DNA from: Bifidobacterium myosotis
GTDB taxonomy: Bacteria; Actinomycetota; Actinomycetes; Actinomycetales; Bifidobacteriaceae
Assembly (NCBI RefSeq): GCF_002259745.1
Contig: NZ_MWWW01000004.1
Coordinates: 269,502-333,501, forward strand
Length of the DNA: 64,000 nt
Direction of reading: 5' to 3'
The notes beneath the pieces were generated by a model. The model was not told where the DNA came from. It did not search any database and was given only the letters and a program-made list of their open reading frames with translations. Below, one piece after another: positions 18,481 through 26,884 of this stretch (positions are counted from its first letter, which is position 1; every line of letters begins with the position of its first letter). Position numbers and translations under genes: made by a program.

Positions 18481-19389
18481 TCAGTCGAACACGAAATCGA
18501 CGTCCACGATGTGCAGCCGCCGTTTGAGCGCCTGCTCCAGCGAGCGCTTACGGTCCACCAAGTCGGCCACGTCGATGGTCTCGCCGGTTCCGGCCAGATA
18601 CACGTCCACCGTGTAGTTCATGCCGGTCTTGAAGATCAGGGTCTGCTCGTATTCGGTGTTGGCGGGCAGATGCCGTTGCGCTTCGGCCTCCACGAACGCA
18701 TTGGTCTCGTCATCGTCATGCACGCCGCCGACCAGCTCGACGAACGCCTCCTTGAGCACGGCGAACGGCTCCTTGATCGTGAGCACCACCAACGCCACGG
18801 TGATGAAGAAATCGCCGGTGTAGTGCAGGAAACTGAGCGGACCGTCCACCGGCAGCACCATGAGGAAAATCGCCACCGCACCGACGCCGAACGACATCGC
18901 GCCGTCCACCAGCGAGCTTTTGCATTCGGCGGTGAGCATGGTGCTGGCGTTGCGTATCGACTGGTTCTCGCGACGGTAGTACAGGTACAGGCCGAAGCAC
19001 GCAAGCACCGCCAGAACCTCGTAAACCACCACCGGGCCGGTGGTGATGCGTTCGCCCTCGCCCAGCACGAAGTAGTCATAGGCCACCCGGCACACGTCGA
19101 TGAGCGAATACAGCAGCAGGGACATGGTGAAGATGGCCTTGCAGATGGCGTAGATGGGTTCGAGGGCGAACATGCCGTTGGGGAAGCGCTCAGTGGTGCG
19201 CACGGTGCGCTTGGATAGGTAGACCGCCACCAGTCCGGAGAGCACGGATATGGCGGTGAAGGAGAAGTCGAGGAACATGGCCTTGAGGCCGGTCATGAAG
19301 AACACGGCCATGCCGGCCGCGACCTGAATCACATTGACGACGATGCCGATGATCAGGGCTTTACGTTCGATGGTCTTATGTTGGGGCAT
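18481..19389 (-). CDS. Cation diffusion facilitator family protein, atypical
   Basis: A 302-residue integral membrane protein with six predicted helices and a cytosolic C-terminal domain of about 90 residues (TEYEQTLIFKTGMNYTVDVYL), the layout of CDF cation exporters. The usual metal-binding quartet looks altered: helix 2 has D41-x3-T where D-x3-D is expected, and helix 5 reads AECKSSLVDG where H-x3-D is usual. Metal preference, or transport itself, is therefore uncertain. Cation exchange with protons would be the family function. It stands alone, convergent with cysS. Confidence 0.8.
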   Translation of the reverse strand: MPQHKTIERKALIIGIVVNVIQVAAGMAVFFMTGLKAMFLDFSFTAISVLSGLVAVYLSKRTVRTTERFPNGMFALEPIYAICKAIFTMSLLLYSLIDVCRVAYDYFVLGEGERITTGPVVVYEVLAVLACFGLYLYYRRENQSIRNASTMLTAECKSSLVDGAMSFGVGAVAIFLMVLPVDGPLSFLHYTGDFFITVALVVLTIKEPFAVLKEAFVELVGGVHDDDETNAFVEAEAQRHLPANTEYEQTLIFKTGMNYTVDVYLAGTGETIDVADLVDRKRSLEQALKRRLHIVDVDFVFD

Positions 19390-19801
19390 AGTGGGCCTTT
19401 CTTATTGCACGGCATGTCTGCGTTGGCCCGCGTCGGGTCTGGTCGTTGACCGAAGTTCGCGAGGGCGCACGGCAGTCTGCGTATAAGTGGTGTCCATGGA
19501 TTGTCAAAACAGCATAAGCATTCTCAAACCACAGAATTTTGCCATTCCATTGTACCGGAAACGCTCGATTGGCAGTCGAGATTGCGCCGCAGGCGCACAG
19601 CGGCAGGAATCCGGACAACGGGCCCGATTCTGACCGTCCTGATATCGGCCCGAGACCCCAACACGACCGGCGCAGGACCGGCGCAGGACCAGTGCAACCA
19701 CGCCGATACCCGCCTCGCCGCCACGCGATCGCCGTTCCAGGCAGGACCGAATCGTCGCCGAGGCCGCATTTTCCCGCGTGACGGCTAGACTGTTGCCCAT
19801 T
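19390..19801. other. 410-bp gap, no gene seen
   Basis: A divergent region between the cation-efflux gene and ffh. A short direct repeat GGCGCAGGACC lies at about 19670-19690. Open frames in it are short, Arg/Pro-rich and without binding sites. Both promoters must lie here, but I cannot single out strong -35/-10 pairs. Confidence 0.5.
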
Positions 19802-21460
19802 ATGGCAGCATTCTCATCTTTGACTGACAGGCTCTCGAATGCGTTCAAGCATCTGAAGAGCAAGGGCAAGCTTTCCGAGGCGGACATCGACGGCACCATC
19901 CGCGAGATCCGCCGCGCGCTGCTCGACGCCGATGTGGCGCTCGAAGTGGTGCGTTCCTTCACCGGCAAGGTGCGCGAGCGCGCGCTTGGCACGGAGGTCT
20001 CCCAGGCGCTCAACCCCGCCCAGCAGGTGGTGAAGATCGTCAACGAGGAGTTGACCGACGTGCTCGGCCAGGGCGTGGACCGTCCGCTGAACTTCGCCAA
20101 GAACCCGCCGACGATCATCATGCTCGCCGGTCTGCAGGGCGCCGGTAAGACCACGTTGGCCGGCAAGCTCGGCTACTGGCTCAAGGACGCCGGCCACACG
20201 CCGCTGCTGGTGGCGGCCGATCTGCAGCGTCCGAACGCCGTGACGCAGCTGCAGGTGGTCGGCGAACGCGCCGGCGTGCCGGTGTACGCGCCCGAGAAGG
20301 GCGTGCAGTCGGACGGCGGCGAGGCCGTGGCCGCACCGGGCCTGACGACCGGCGATCCGGTGAAGGTGGCGCGCGATTCCATCACCTTCGCCAAGCAGAA
20401 GCTGTATGACACGGTGATCATCGATACGGCCGGCCGTCTGGGTGTGGACGAGGAGCTGATGAAGCAGGCGCGCGACATCCGCGACGCCGTGCAGCCCAAC
20501 GAGATCCTGTTCGTCATCGACGCGATGATCGGTCAGGATGCCGTCAAGACCGCCAAGGCCTTCGACGAGGGCGTGGACTTCACCGGCGTGGTGCTCTCCA
20601 AGCTTGATGGCGACGCCCGTGGCGGTGCCGCGCTGTCGGTGGCGAGCGTGACCGGCAAGCCGATTCTGTTCGCTTCCACCGGCGAGGGTCTCAAGGACTT
20701 CGAGGTCTTCCACCCGGACCGTATGGCCTCGCGCATCCTCGACATGGGCGACATCATGACCCTCATCGAGCAGGCGCAGAAGCAGTTCGACGAGACGGAG
20801 GCCCGCAAGGCTGCCGAGAAGATCTCCGACGGCTCGTTCGGTCTGGATGATTTCCTCGACCAGCTGCAGCAGGTGCGCAAGCTCGGCTCGATGAAGTCGC
20901 TGCTCGGCATGATTCCGGGCATGGCCCAGCACCGCAAGGAACTTGAGCAGTTCGATGAGAAGGAAATCGACCGCACCGAGGCCATCATCCGCTCGATGAC
21001 GCCGGCCGAACGTCGTGACCCGTCGATCATCAACGGCTCGCGTCGCGCCCGCATCGCCTATGGTTCGGGCGTGACCGTTTCGCAGGTCAACGCGCTGCTG
21101 CAGCGCTTCGAGCAGGCCGCCAAGATGATGAAGCGCATGTCCAACCGCGCCGGCATGGGCGGCGGCATCCCCGGCTTCGGCGGCCCGTCCATGGGCGGCG
21201 GCAAGAAGAAGGGCAAGAACAAGAAGAAGGGCGGCAGGTCCGGCAATCCGATGAAGCGCGAGGCCGAGGAGAAGGCGTTGCGCGACCGTCTGGCCGGCAA
21301 GTCGTCCGGTAGCGGCGCGACCGGCGGCTCCGCGTTCGCCAAGAAGCCGAAGAACCCGGCCCTGCCCGCAGGCTTGGAAGAGCTGATGGGTGGCGGTGAC
21401 GGCGGTACCGAGCTGCCCCCGAATCTGGGAGGCGGCCTCGGCGGACTGCTCGGCCGCTGA
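19802..21460 (+). CDS. ffh: Signal recognition particle protein Ffh
   Basis: A 552-residue GTPase that binds signal peptides and 4.5S RNA and delivers ribosomes to FtsY at the membrane. The N domain is followed by GTPase motifs GLQGAGKTT (about residue 106), DTAGR, and SKLDGDARGG. The M domain has GMIPGM and the RNA-binding RRARIAYGSG. The C-terminus is unusually Gly/Lys/Met-rich (GMGGGIPGFGGPSMGGGKKKGK), then a further tail. The start at 19802 (MAAFSS) matches the usual N-terminus; no clear Shine-Dalgarno precedes it. Confidence 0.96.
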   Translation: MAAFSSLTDRLSNAFKHLKSKGKLSEADIDGTIREIRRALLDADVALEVVRSFTGKVRERALGTEVSQALNPAQQVVKIVNEELTDVLGQGVDRPLNFAKNPPTIIMLAGLQGAGKTTLAGKLGYWLKDAGHTPLLVAADLQRPNAVTQLQVVGERAGVPVYAPEKGVQSDGGEAVAAPGLTTGDPVKVARDSITFAKQKLYDTVIIDTAGRLGVDEELMKQARDIRDAVQPNEILFVIDAMIGQDAVKTAKAFDEGVDFTGVVLSKLDGDARGGAALSVASVTGKPILFASTGEGLKDFEVFHPDRMASRILDMGDIMTLIEQAQKQFDETEARKAAEKISDGSFGLDDFLDQLQQVRKLGSMKSLLGMIPGMAQHRKELEQFDEKEIDRTEAIIRSMTPAERRDPSIINGSRRARIAYGSGVTVSQVNALLQRFEQAAKMMKRMSNRAGMGGGIPGFGGPSMGGGKKKGKNKKKGGRSGNPMKREAEEKALRDRLAGKSSGSGATGGSAFAKKPKNPALPAGLEELMGGGDGGTELPPNLGGGLGGLLGR

Positions 21461-21479
21461 TTCGGCTGACTGTTACGAC

Positions 21480-21860
21480 CTTCTTCGTTAAGGAGCAAGC
21501 CCCATTCCTTGGGCTCTCCTTCCCGAAGGGAGGTCAGAAGCATGTGCGCAGCGGCATTGTCCCTTGGCTTCCCTCCCCGAGGGGAGCTGTTGCTGATGGG
21601 CTATACGCCGAAAACCCACACCCTTGGCGTCCTTTCCCGAGGGAAGGTCAGAAGTAATAATGTCCGTAGCCATCGGTCAGCCAAGCTTCCCTCCGTGAAG
21701 AGCGGTCAGGAAACTGCACGTCATCGTAACTTGGCTCCCCTCACTGGGGGGAGCTGTCAGCAAGGCTGACTGAGGGGAGCTGAGTACCACACCAAGTACC
21801 GCAAACTTCCTTCACCCGCTTGCAACGACAGCTCCTCCCCTGAAGAGGGGAGCCAATGCC
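21480..21860. repeat. REP-like GAGGGGAGC hairpin array
   Basis: Several related short hairpins in the ffh-EEP gap. Complete copies read GGCTCCCCTC-ACTG-GGGGGAGCTGTCAGC (21733 on), then GCTGACTGAGGGGAGC, and CTCCTCCCCTGAAGAGGGGAGCC (21830 on). Diverged copies such as TTCCCTCCCCGAGGGGAGCTG and CTTTCCCGAGGGAAGG lie at 21500-21660. The same family recurs at 26826, 44163, 60050 and 60190. No gene is seen in 21461-21878. Confidence 0.8.
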
Positions 21861-21878
21861 GTATATGAAAGGAATCGC

Positions 21879-23231
21879 ATGATCACCTTCCTCTATATCC
21901 TGGCGTTCATCGGTTTCGTCTGGCTGGGATTATGCGCGTTGCCGGCGGGGATGGAAGCCCGCATGCCGATGCCCTATCTCATCGCCCTGACGCCGTTCCT
22001 ATGGGTACCGCTGGTCATATTCGCCGGCATCGGCGCGTGGCAGCACGAGTGGGGCGTGGTCTCGCTGCTGCTGGTCGCAGCCCTTATGACCAGCTCTCAG
22101 CGCATCAGTTACTGGGGTACCGGCATCAAACCGCAAAGCACGCGGGACACATCGCGTGAAACAGGCCGTGAAACACCACACACCCCCACTGCAAAAGACA
22201 CCAAGCAAGCGGGAAATTCGCAGAAATCCAACGATTCTGCCGCGCCTACCACCACCGATGCCAGCCAATCAGCACAATCTTCGGCAACTCCTTCACCATC
22301 TTCGGCAACGCGTGAAACAGCTCGTGAAACACTGCCTCCGCAGTTTGCGGTCATGACCCTGAACTGCCGGTATGGCCGTGCGGACGCCGACGATATTGTA
22401 GAGAATGTGCGCACGCGCGGTATCGTTGTGCTGGCATTGCAGGAGGTCAGCGACGATCTGATCGCGCGTCTGGACGCGGCTGGCGTCGCTCAGCTCCTCC
22501 CCTACCGTCAATCCGGAGAACCCAAAGGCAGCGACAACGGCGGATACAACGTCATCTTTTCCCGTTACGAGCCGGCTGCCGCCGTGCCGAACGTGGTCGC
22601 GATTCCCGCCGCCGATGTGCCAGCCGTTACGTTGCGTCTTGCGGGCGAGGATGGCGGAACGCACGCCGCGTCCCGGTTCGGCGGCGATGGATCTGCCGAC
22701 GGCAACGACGACAACGACGGAAATGGCAGCGACACCTATGGCACCGCTGCCGGCAATGACAGCGGTGTTGGCAATACCGACCGCGGTGCTGTCAACACCG
22801 CCAACAGCACTGCCGCCAGCACCGCCAACGGCACCGCCGGTCACGCTCCCGAACGCACGGTGACCTTCTGCTCGGCGCATCCGAAATCGCCGATGCGCGG
22901 CTGCGAGGACTGGTCGGCCGGCATTCTGGGGCTGCGGTCTATCGCCGGCGCCAAGCTCATCGGCGACCACAACATCGCCGTCGTGATGGGCGACCTGAAC
23001 TCCAGTACCGACCACCCGAGCTTCCGCGCGCTGCTCAAGGGCGGATTCAAGGATGCGAGCCTGACGCAGGGCACCGGCCCGCACCTCACATTCCCGAGCT
23101 GGCTGCGTTGGCCGCGCATCGAACTCGACCACATCCTGTTCACACGGGGACTAAAGCCGTCCGGAGTCGAGTCGTTCGTGGTCAAGGACACAGATCATCT
23201 GGCGTTGGTGGCTACGCTGTCGCTGCGGTGA
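21879..23231 (+). CDS. Endonuclease/exonuclease/phosphatase family membrane protein
   Basis: A 450-residue protein. Two or three N-terminal membrane helices (residues 1-75) are followed by a Thr/Ser-rich linker (about 90-150) and an EEP-fold domain. Metal-binding and catalytic motifs are MTLNCRYGRADA, LALQEVSD (Glu), VMGDLNSS (Asp-x-Asn) and DTDHLALV (Asp-His). The domain is interrupted by a Gly/Asn/Asp/Thr-rich insert of about 60 residues (near 265-325). The family includes DNases and phosphodiesterases such as sphingomyelinase-like enzymes; the substrate is not evident. A GAAAGGA site precedes the ATG. Confidence 0.85.
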   Translation: MITFLYILAFIGFVWLGLCALPAGMEARMPMPYLIALTPFLWVPLVIFAGIGAWQHEWGVVSLLLVAALMTSSQRISYWGTGIKPQSTRDTSRETGRETPHTPTAKDTKQAGNSQKSNDSAAPTTTDASQSAQSSATPSPSSATRETARETLPPQFAVMTLNCRYGRADADDIVENVRTRGIVVLALQEVSDDLIARLDAAGVAQLLPYRQSGEPKGSDNGGYNVIFSRYEPAAAVPNVVAIPAADVPAVTLRLAGEDGGTHAASRFGGDGSADGNDDNDGNGSDTYGTAAGNDSGVGNTDRGAVNTANSTAASTANGTAGHAPERTVTFCSAHPKSPMRGCEDWSAGILGLRSIAGAKLIGDHNIAVVMGDLNSSTDHPSFRALLKGGFKDASLTQGTGPHLTFPSWLRWPRIELDHILFTRGLKPSGVESFVVKDTDHLALVATLSLR

Positions 23232-23436
23232 TGTGACGTTGCGGCATCCGGCGGCAATCTGGCGGCAATCGGCAAGACAAGATGCTGTACCGCCAGATCG
23301 TGCGACATCGCAGGAGACGCCGCGCGGTCACTGTGTTAAGGCCTCGGAGACCGCCGACACACGCACGCCGCGCCGCCTCCCCAACCGGCGTAGCGCAATT
23401 CCATCCGCACTGGTGTGTCAGTCCGGGGGCACGCGC

Positions 23437-23442
23437 TATAAT
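23437..23442 (+). promoter_or_regulatory. rpsP: Candidate -10 of the rpsP operon
   Basis: A TATAAT preceded by GCGC in a GC-rich context, 126 bases before the rpsP start. No good -35 stands at 16-18 bases. No gene is seen in 23232-23567, where the leader and promoter must lie. Confidence 0.5.
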
Positions 23443-23567
23443 GTGTCAGTTATTCGCGCGCGTGGCGCCCTCTACACCCCGTGCCGCGAGGACACGTGGG
23501 TTCCGGCGTGCCGTGCCCCACACAGCAACCGAGAAACCACAAACCTAGCATTACAAGGAGAGCCATT

Positions 23568-24032
23568 TTGGCAACCAAGATTCGTCTGAAGCGACAGGGC
23601 AAGAAGTTCTACGCCTTCTACCGCGTGGTAATCATGGACTCGCGCACCAAGCGCGATGGCCGTGCCATCGAGGAGATCGGCACCTACGATCCGAACACCC
23701 AGCCCTCGACCATCAAGATCGATTCCGAGCGCGCTCAGTACTGGCTTGGCGTCGGCGCTCAGCCGTCCGAGCCCGTGCTCAACCTGCTCAAGATCACCGG
23801 TGACTGGCAGAAGTTCAAGGGCCTTGAGGGTGCCGAAGGCACGCTGAAGACCGTTGAGGCCGGCCCGGATGCCGCCGCCCGCATTGAGGCCGCCGAGAAC
23901 CAGGCCCAGAAGCTCAAGGCCGCCAAGTCCGAAGCTGAGGCCAAGGCCAAGGCTGAAGCCGAGGCTGCCGCCGCTGCTGAGGCTGAGGAAGCTCCGGCCG
24001 AGGAAGCCACTGAAGCTCCGGCCGAGGCCTGA
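23568..24032 (+). CDS. rpsP: 30S ribosomal protein S16, TTG start
   Basis: A 154-residue S16 of the small subunit. The core [20 protein letters not shown] to about residue 85 is typical. It is followed by a tail of some 65 residues rich in Ala, Glu and Lys, common in high-GC Gram-positives. The start is TTG at 23568: AAGGAG lies at 23555-23560, seven bases before it. The second codon onward matches the usual mature N-terminus, and no ATG or GTG fits. It leads rpsP-khpA-rimM. Confidence 0.93.
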   Translation: MATKIRLKRQGKKFYAFYRVVIMDSRTKRDGRAIEEIGTYDPNTQPSTIKIDSERAQYWLGVGAQPSEPVLNLLKITGDWQKFKGLEGAEGTLKTVEAGPDAAARIEAAENQAQKLKAAKSEAEAKAKAEAEAAAAAEAEEAPAEEATEAPAEA

Positions 24033-24055
24033 GCCGACACGAAAGGCTAGCAACA

Positions 24056-24289
24056 ATGCTTGCACAGGCTGTGGAACACCTCATCAAGAACATCGTTGAT
24101 TTTCCGGACGATGTTTCCGTCAAGTCCCATGAGAACGCGCGCGGCGAACTGCTTCGTGTGCGCGTGAACCCGGAGGACATCGGCCGCGTGATTGGTCGTG
24201 GGGGTCGCACCGCCAATGCGATTCGCACCGTGATTCAGGCATTGTCCGACCACAAGGTGCGCGTCGACATCATGGACGTGCGTCGATAA
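24056..24289 (+). CDS. khpA: KH-domain RNA-binding protein KhpA
   Basis: A 77-residue single KH-domain protein. It has the RNA-binding loop IGRVIGRGGRTANAIR (GxxG motif at about residue 47), and ends in VRVDIMD. KhpA, with KhpB, binds many RNAs and influences cell size and division in Gram-positives. It sits between rpsP and rimM, the standard order. A GAAAGG site precedes the ATG. Confidence 0.93.
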   Translation: MLAQAVEHLIKNIVDFPDDVSVKSHENARGELLRVRVNPEDIGRVIGRGGRTANAIRTVIQALSDHKVRVDIMDVRR

Positions 24290-24312
24290 ATCGATAAGGA
24301 TTGATTCACAGC

Positions 24313-24927
24313 ATGGCAGAGCAGAACATGCACGACGACCCTCAGCAGCGCGAGTTGCTGAGGGTTGCTCGTATTGGACGCGCACAGGGCCTGAAGGGCG
24401 AAGTGAATGTGCGCCTGTACACCGATGATCCCGAGTGGCGTTTCGAGCCCGGTTCCGTACTCTACGAGAGCGACGGCGAGACCGAATACACCGTCGAAGG
24501 TTCCCGCGTGGTCAAGGACCGCTGGATCATCAAATTCGAAGGCACCGACGACCGCACCGCTGCCGAAGCGCTGAACGGTGTGGAGCTGTATGGCGAGGCC
24601 GACGACCCGGACGAGATGCTCGAAGCGGACGAATGGTATCCGAAGGATCTCATCGGCCTTGAGGCACGGCTCGCCGACGACAACGGACTGGGGCTGCCAG
24701 CCGGTCAGGTTGTGGGCAAGGTGGTCGACGTGATCGACTCCCCTGCGCAGTCGTTGCTGAAGATTCGTCTTGTTGCGCCGGTCGTCACCGGGCAGAACTC
24801 GAAGGACGAGGACGTGGTGGAGACGACCGCGCTGGTGCCCTTCGTGGAGGAGATCGTGCCGGACATCGATCCCGATGAGCAGTACCTCACCATCGATCCG
24901 CCCGGGGGCCTGATTCCCGGTCTGTGA
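24313..24927 (+). CDS. rimM: 16S rRNA processing protein RimM
   Basis: A 204-residue assembly factor that binds S19 and matures the 30S head. The N-terminal beta-barrel begins LRVARIGRAQGLKGEVNVRLYTDDPE. The C-terminal PRC-barrel-like part contains EWYPKDLIGLEA, then GKVVDVIDSPAQSLLKI and ALVPFVEEIVPDID. The ATG at 24313 is preferred; TTG 24301 is too close to the AAGGA site. trmD and rplS, which often follow, are absent. A strong terminator comes 70 bases later. Confidence 0.94.
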   Translation: MAEQNMHDDPQQRELLRVARIGRAQGLKGEVNVRLYTDDPEWRFEPGSVLYESDGETEYTVEGSRVVKDRWIIKFEGTDDRTAAEALNGVELYGEADDPDEMLEADEWYPKDLIGLEARLADDNGLGLPAGQVVGKVVDVIDSPAQSLLKIRLVAPVVTGQNSKDEDVVETTALVPFVEEIVPDIDPDEQYLTIDPPGGLIPGL

Positions 24928-24996
24928 CGGGTCCGTAGGTTCGCAGCATGCTGGACAGGTTCGCAGCAGACTTAATCGCACACTGCGATTGACGAC

Positions 24997-25049
24997 AAAA
25001 CCGCCAGTCCAAGCCGCCAGACATCTGGCCGGCGTGGACTGGCGGTTTT
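24997..25049. terminator. Strong hairpin terminator after rimM
   Basis: Perfect 15-nt arms AAAACCGCCAGTCCA (24997-25011) and TGGACTGGCGGTTTT (25035-25049), with a loop that can pair further (GCCGCCAG / CTGGCCGGC). The A and T ends make it usable in both directions. Confidence 0.9.
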
Positions 25050-25124
25050 CGTATATGTCGGCTGACGATTTCCCATATGATGATGCCTGTGATGCTTGGC
25101 TGACGTCTCTCGGCCGCCTCTCGA

Positions 25125-25400
25125 TGCAAAAGTGTCGGATGCCAACGGTTGAGAGGCCGAACCTTATACAAGAGTGTCGGGTTTCGACGCAAGAGTGCCG
25201 GGCCTTATACAAAAGTGTCGGATTCCAACCATTGACTGTCGGACCTCGACGGTTGACTGTCGGATTTCATACCTATGCCGTACGAAATCCGACACCGATG
25301 CGTCGAAACCCGTCAGTCAACCGTCGAGGTCCGTCAGTCAACCGTCGAAAACCGACACTAATGCGTGGAGAACCGACAGTCATCCGTCGAAGTCCGGAAG
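25125..25400. repeat. Inverted-repeat cluster D (GTGTCGG type)
   Basis: A run of forward words (AAGTGTCGGAT, AGAGTGTCGGGTTTCGAC, GAGTGCCGGGCC, GACTGTCGGACCTCGACGG, GACTGTCGGATTTC) is followed by reverse words (GAAATCCGACACC, GTCGAAACCCGTCAGTC, CGTCGAGGTCCGTCAGTC, GAAAACCGACAC, GAGAACCGACAGTC). Forward and reverse words can pair in nested register; one inner pair matches over about 26 bases with one change. The centre is near 25275. This is the largest cluster by number of words. No gene is seen in 24928-25524. Confidence 0.8.
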
Positions 25401-25524
25401 ACACATGACAGGACTGGACTAACGGGACCAACAAGACTAACAGGACCGATAGCAACGGCAGCCCACACAGCGCACGTGCCGAGGTGCTCAGCGATCACGG
25501 TGACCGCCGAGCACCATCCCACTG

Positions 25525-26700
25525 TTACCGTGCGGCGTTGGCGACGCGGGTCATGAATCGGTCGAGGAAGCGGGGCACGTCCACGCCCAAGGCGACCTGC
25601 GTGTGCTTGTCCGGGTCCTGCAGACGGGACCGGTCGCCGATGGTGCGTCCGCGGAACGCGCCATCCACGTCCACCTGCAGGTTGAACCCAAACGTCGTCA
25701 CCAACGACGGGTCCAATGCAGCCGCCACAGCCAACGGGTCATGCAGCCCACAGCCGTGGATCTCCGGCTGATGAGCCAGATAGAAGTCGATGTAGTAATC
25801 CGTCATCGCCACCAGGAAATCCCCCGCCGGCGTACCCAAACCGGCCCACTCGTGCGCCTTCGCGCGGGTCAACGCGGTCTGATGCGTCACGTCCAAGCCA
25901 ATCATCGTCGTGCGCGCGCCGCACCGCAACAGATAGTCCGCCGCCTCCGGATCCTGGCTGATGTTCGCCTCCGCACCCGGGCTCACATTGCCCGGCAAGG
26001 TCAGCGAACCGCCCATAAACGTCACGTTCGCGCCACAGTCGCGGGTATCCGGCGCGTCACGGAACACCGTGGCCATCGTCGTCATCGCGCCCGTGGGCAC
26101 GACCGTCAAATCAGGGCCGTACTCACGCATCGCATCGATGATGAACCTGACCGCCGAACCCGCCGGCTCGGGCCCGCGCGGCGAATCCGGGATCACGGCC
26201 CCGCCCAGGCCATTGGGATGATGGACCGCCACCGAACCCGCCGACGGAGCCCACGACACGCCTTCCGGCCAGCCGCCGCGACCGTCCGAACGCCAATCCG
26301 CGTACGCCGCGGCACGCCATGACGCATCGGTGGCGGCATCGGATACGCCCTCATCGGCAACGGCATCACCATCGCTGGTACCGTCACCGGCGGCATCAGT
26401 CTGAGCCGTCTCCACACCACCGGCGGTAGCCCCGGCCGCACCATTCGCGGCACCGACAACATCCGACGGCAGACGTGACGGGGCGATCGGATGGTCCACA
26501 CCCGGATACACCGGCACGTCGTCACGACCGAACAGATGCAGCACCGCCAGAGCATTGCGCGCCGCCAACGGCACCGCCACATTCCCGTACGTGGCAGTGA
26601 TACCGATCAGATCGACCTCATCCGCGCTGCCCAGCGCATAGGCGATCGCCAGCGCATCGTCGATACCGGTATCGAGGTCAAGAATCAGTTTTCTACGCAT
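25525..26700 (-). CDS. Inosine-uridine nucleoside hydrolase family protein
   Basis: A 391-residue N-ribohydrolase that should split nucleosides into base and ribose. The calcium-binding Asp cluster is at the N-terminus, ILDLDTGIDDALAIA (the family norm is DTDPGxDD; here DLDTGIDD). Later come VVPTGAMTTMATVF, NVTFMGGSL, ANISQDPEAADYLL and the C-terminal HDPLAVAAALDPSL with the metal-binding Asp. An Ala/Gly/Thr/Asp-rich insert of about 60 residues (near 83-145) lengthens it over the usual 310-330. The start has AAAGGAAC upstream. It differs clearly from the hydrolase at 35699. Confidence 0.88.
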   Translation of the reverse strand: MRRKLILDLDTGIDDALAIAYALGSADEVDLIGITATYGNVAVPLAARNALAVLHLFGRDDVPVYPGVDHPIAPSRLPSDVVGAANGAAGATAGGVETAQTDAAGDGTSDGDAVADEGVSDAATDASWRAAAYADWRSDGRGGWPEGVSWAPSAGSVAVHHPNGLGGAVIPDSPRGPEPAGSAVRFIIDAMREYGPDLTVVPTGAMTTMATVFRDAPDTRDCGANVTFMGGSLTLPGNVSPGAEANISQDPEAADYLLRCGARTTMIGLDVTHQTALTRAKAHEWAGLGTPAGDFLVAMTDYYIDFYLAHQPEIHGCGLHDPLAVAAALDPSLVTTFGFNLQVDVDGAFRGRTIGDRSRLQDPDKHTQVALGVDVPRFLDRFMTRVANAAR

Positions 26701-26825
26701 GATGTTCCTTTTCTGCGGCAGTGGGTTCCGTTGGACGGAGGATTCGTACGTGGATGGGGGACTTCCCCTCTCGCGTGATTTCGCGGAGTCCCGTCTTTGG
26801 TCTGGAGAATTATATGGCCGGGTCT

Positions 26826-26875
26826 GCTCCCCTCAATCGCAAGCGACAGCCCCCCTCAACGAGGGGAGCCAAAGA
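26826..26875. repeat. REP-like hairpin (GAGGGGAGC family)
   Basis: CTCCCCTCAATCGCAAGCGACAG followed by CCCCCCTCAACGAGGGGAGCC, a variant of the family at 21480. It lies directly upstream, on the opposite strand, of the stop of the aldo/keto reductase at 26885. Confidence 0.7.
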
Positions 26876-26884
26876 CGAGAGAGG

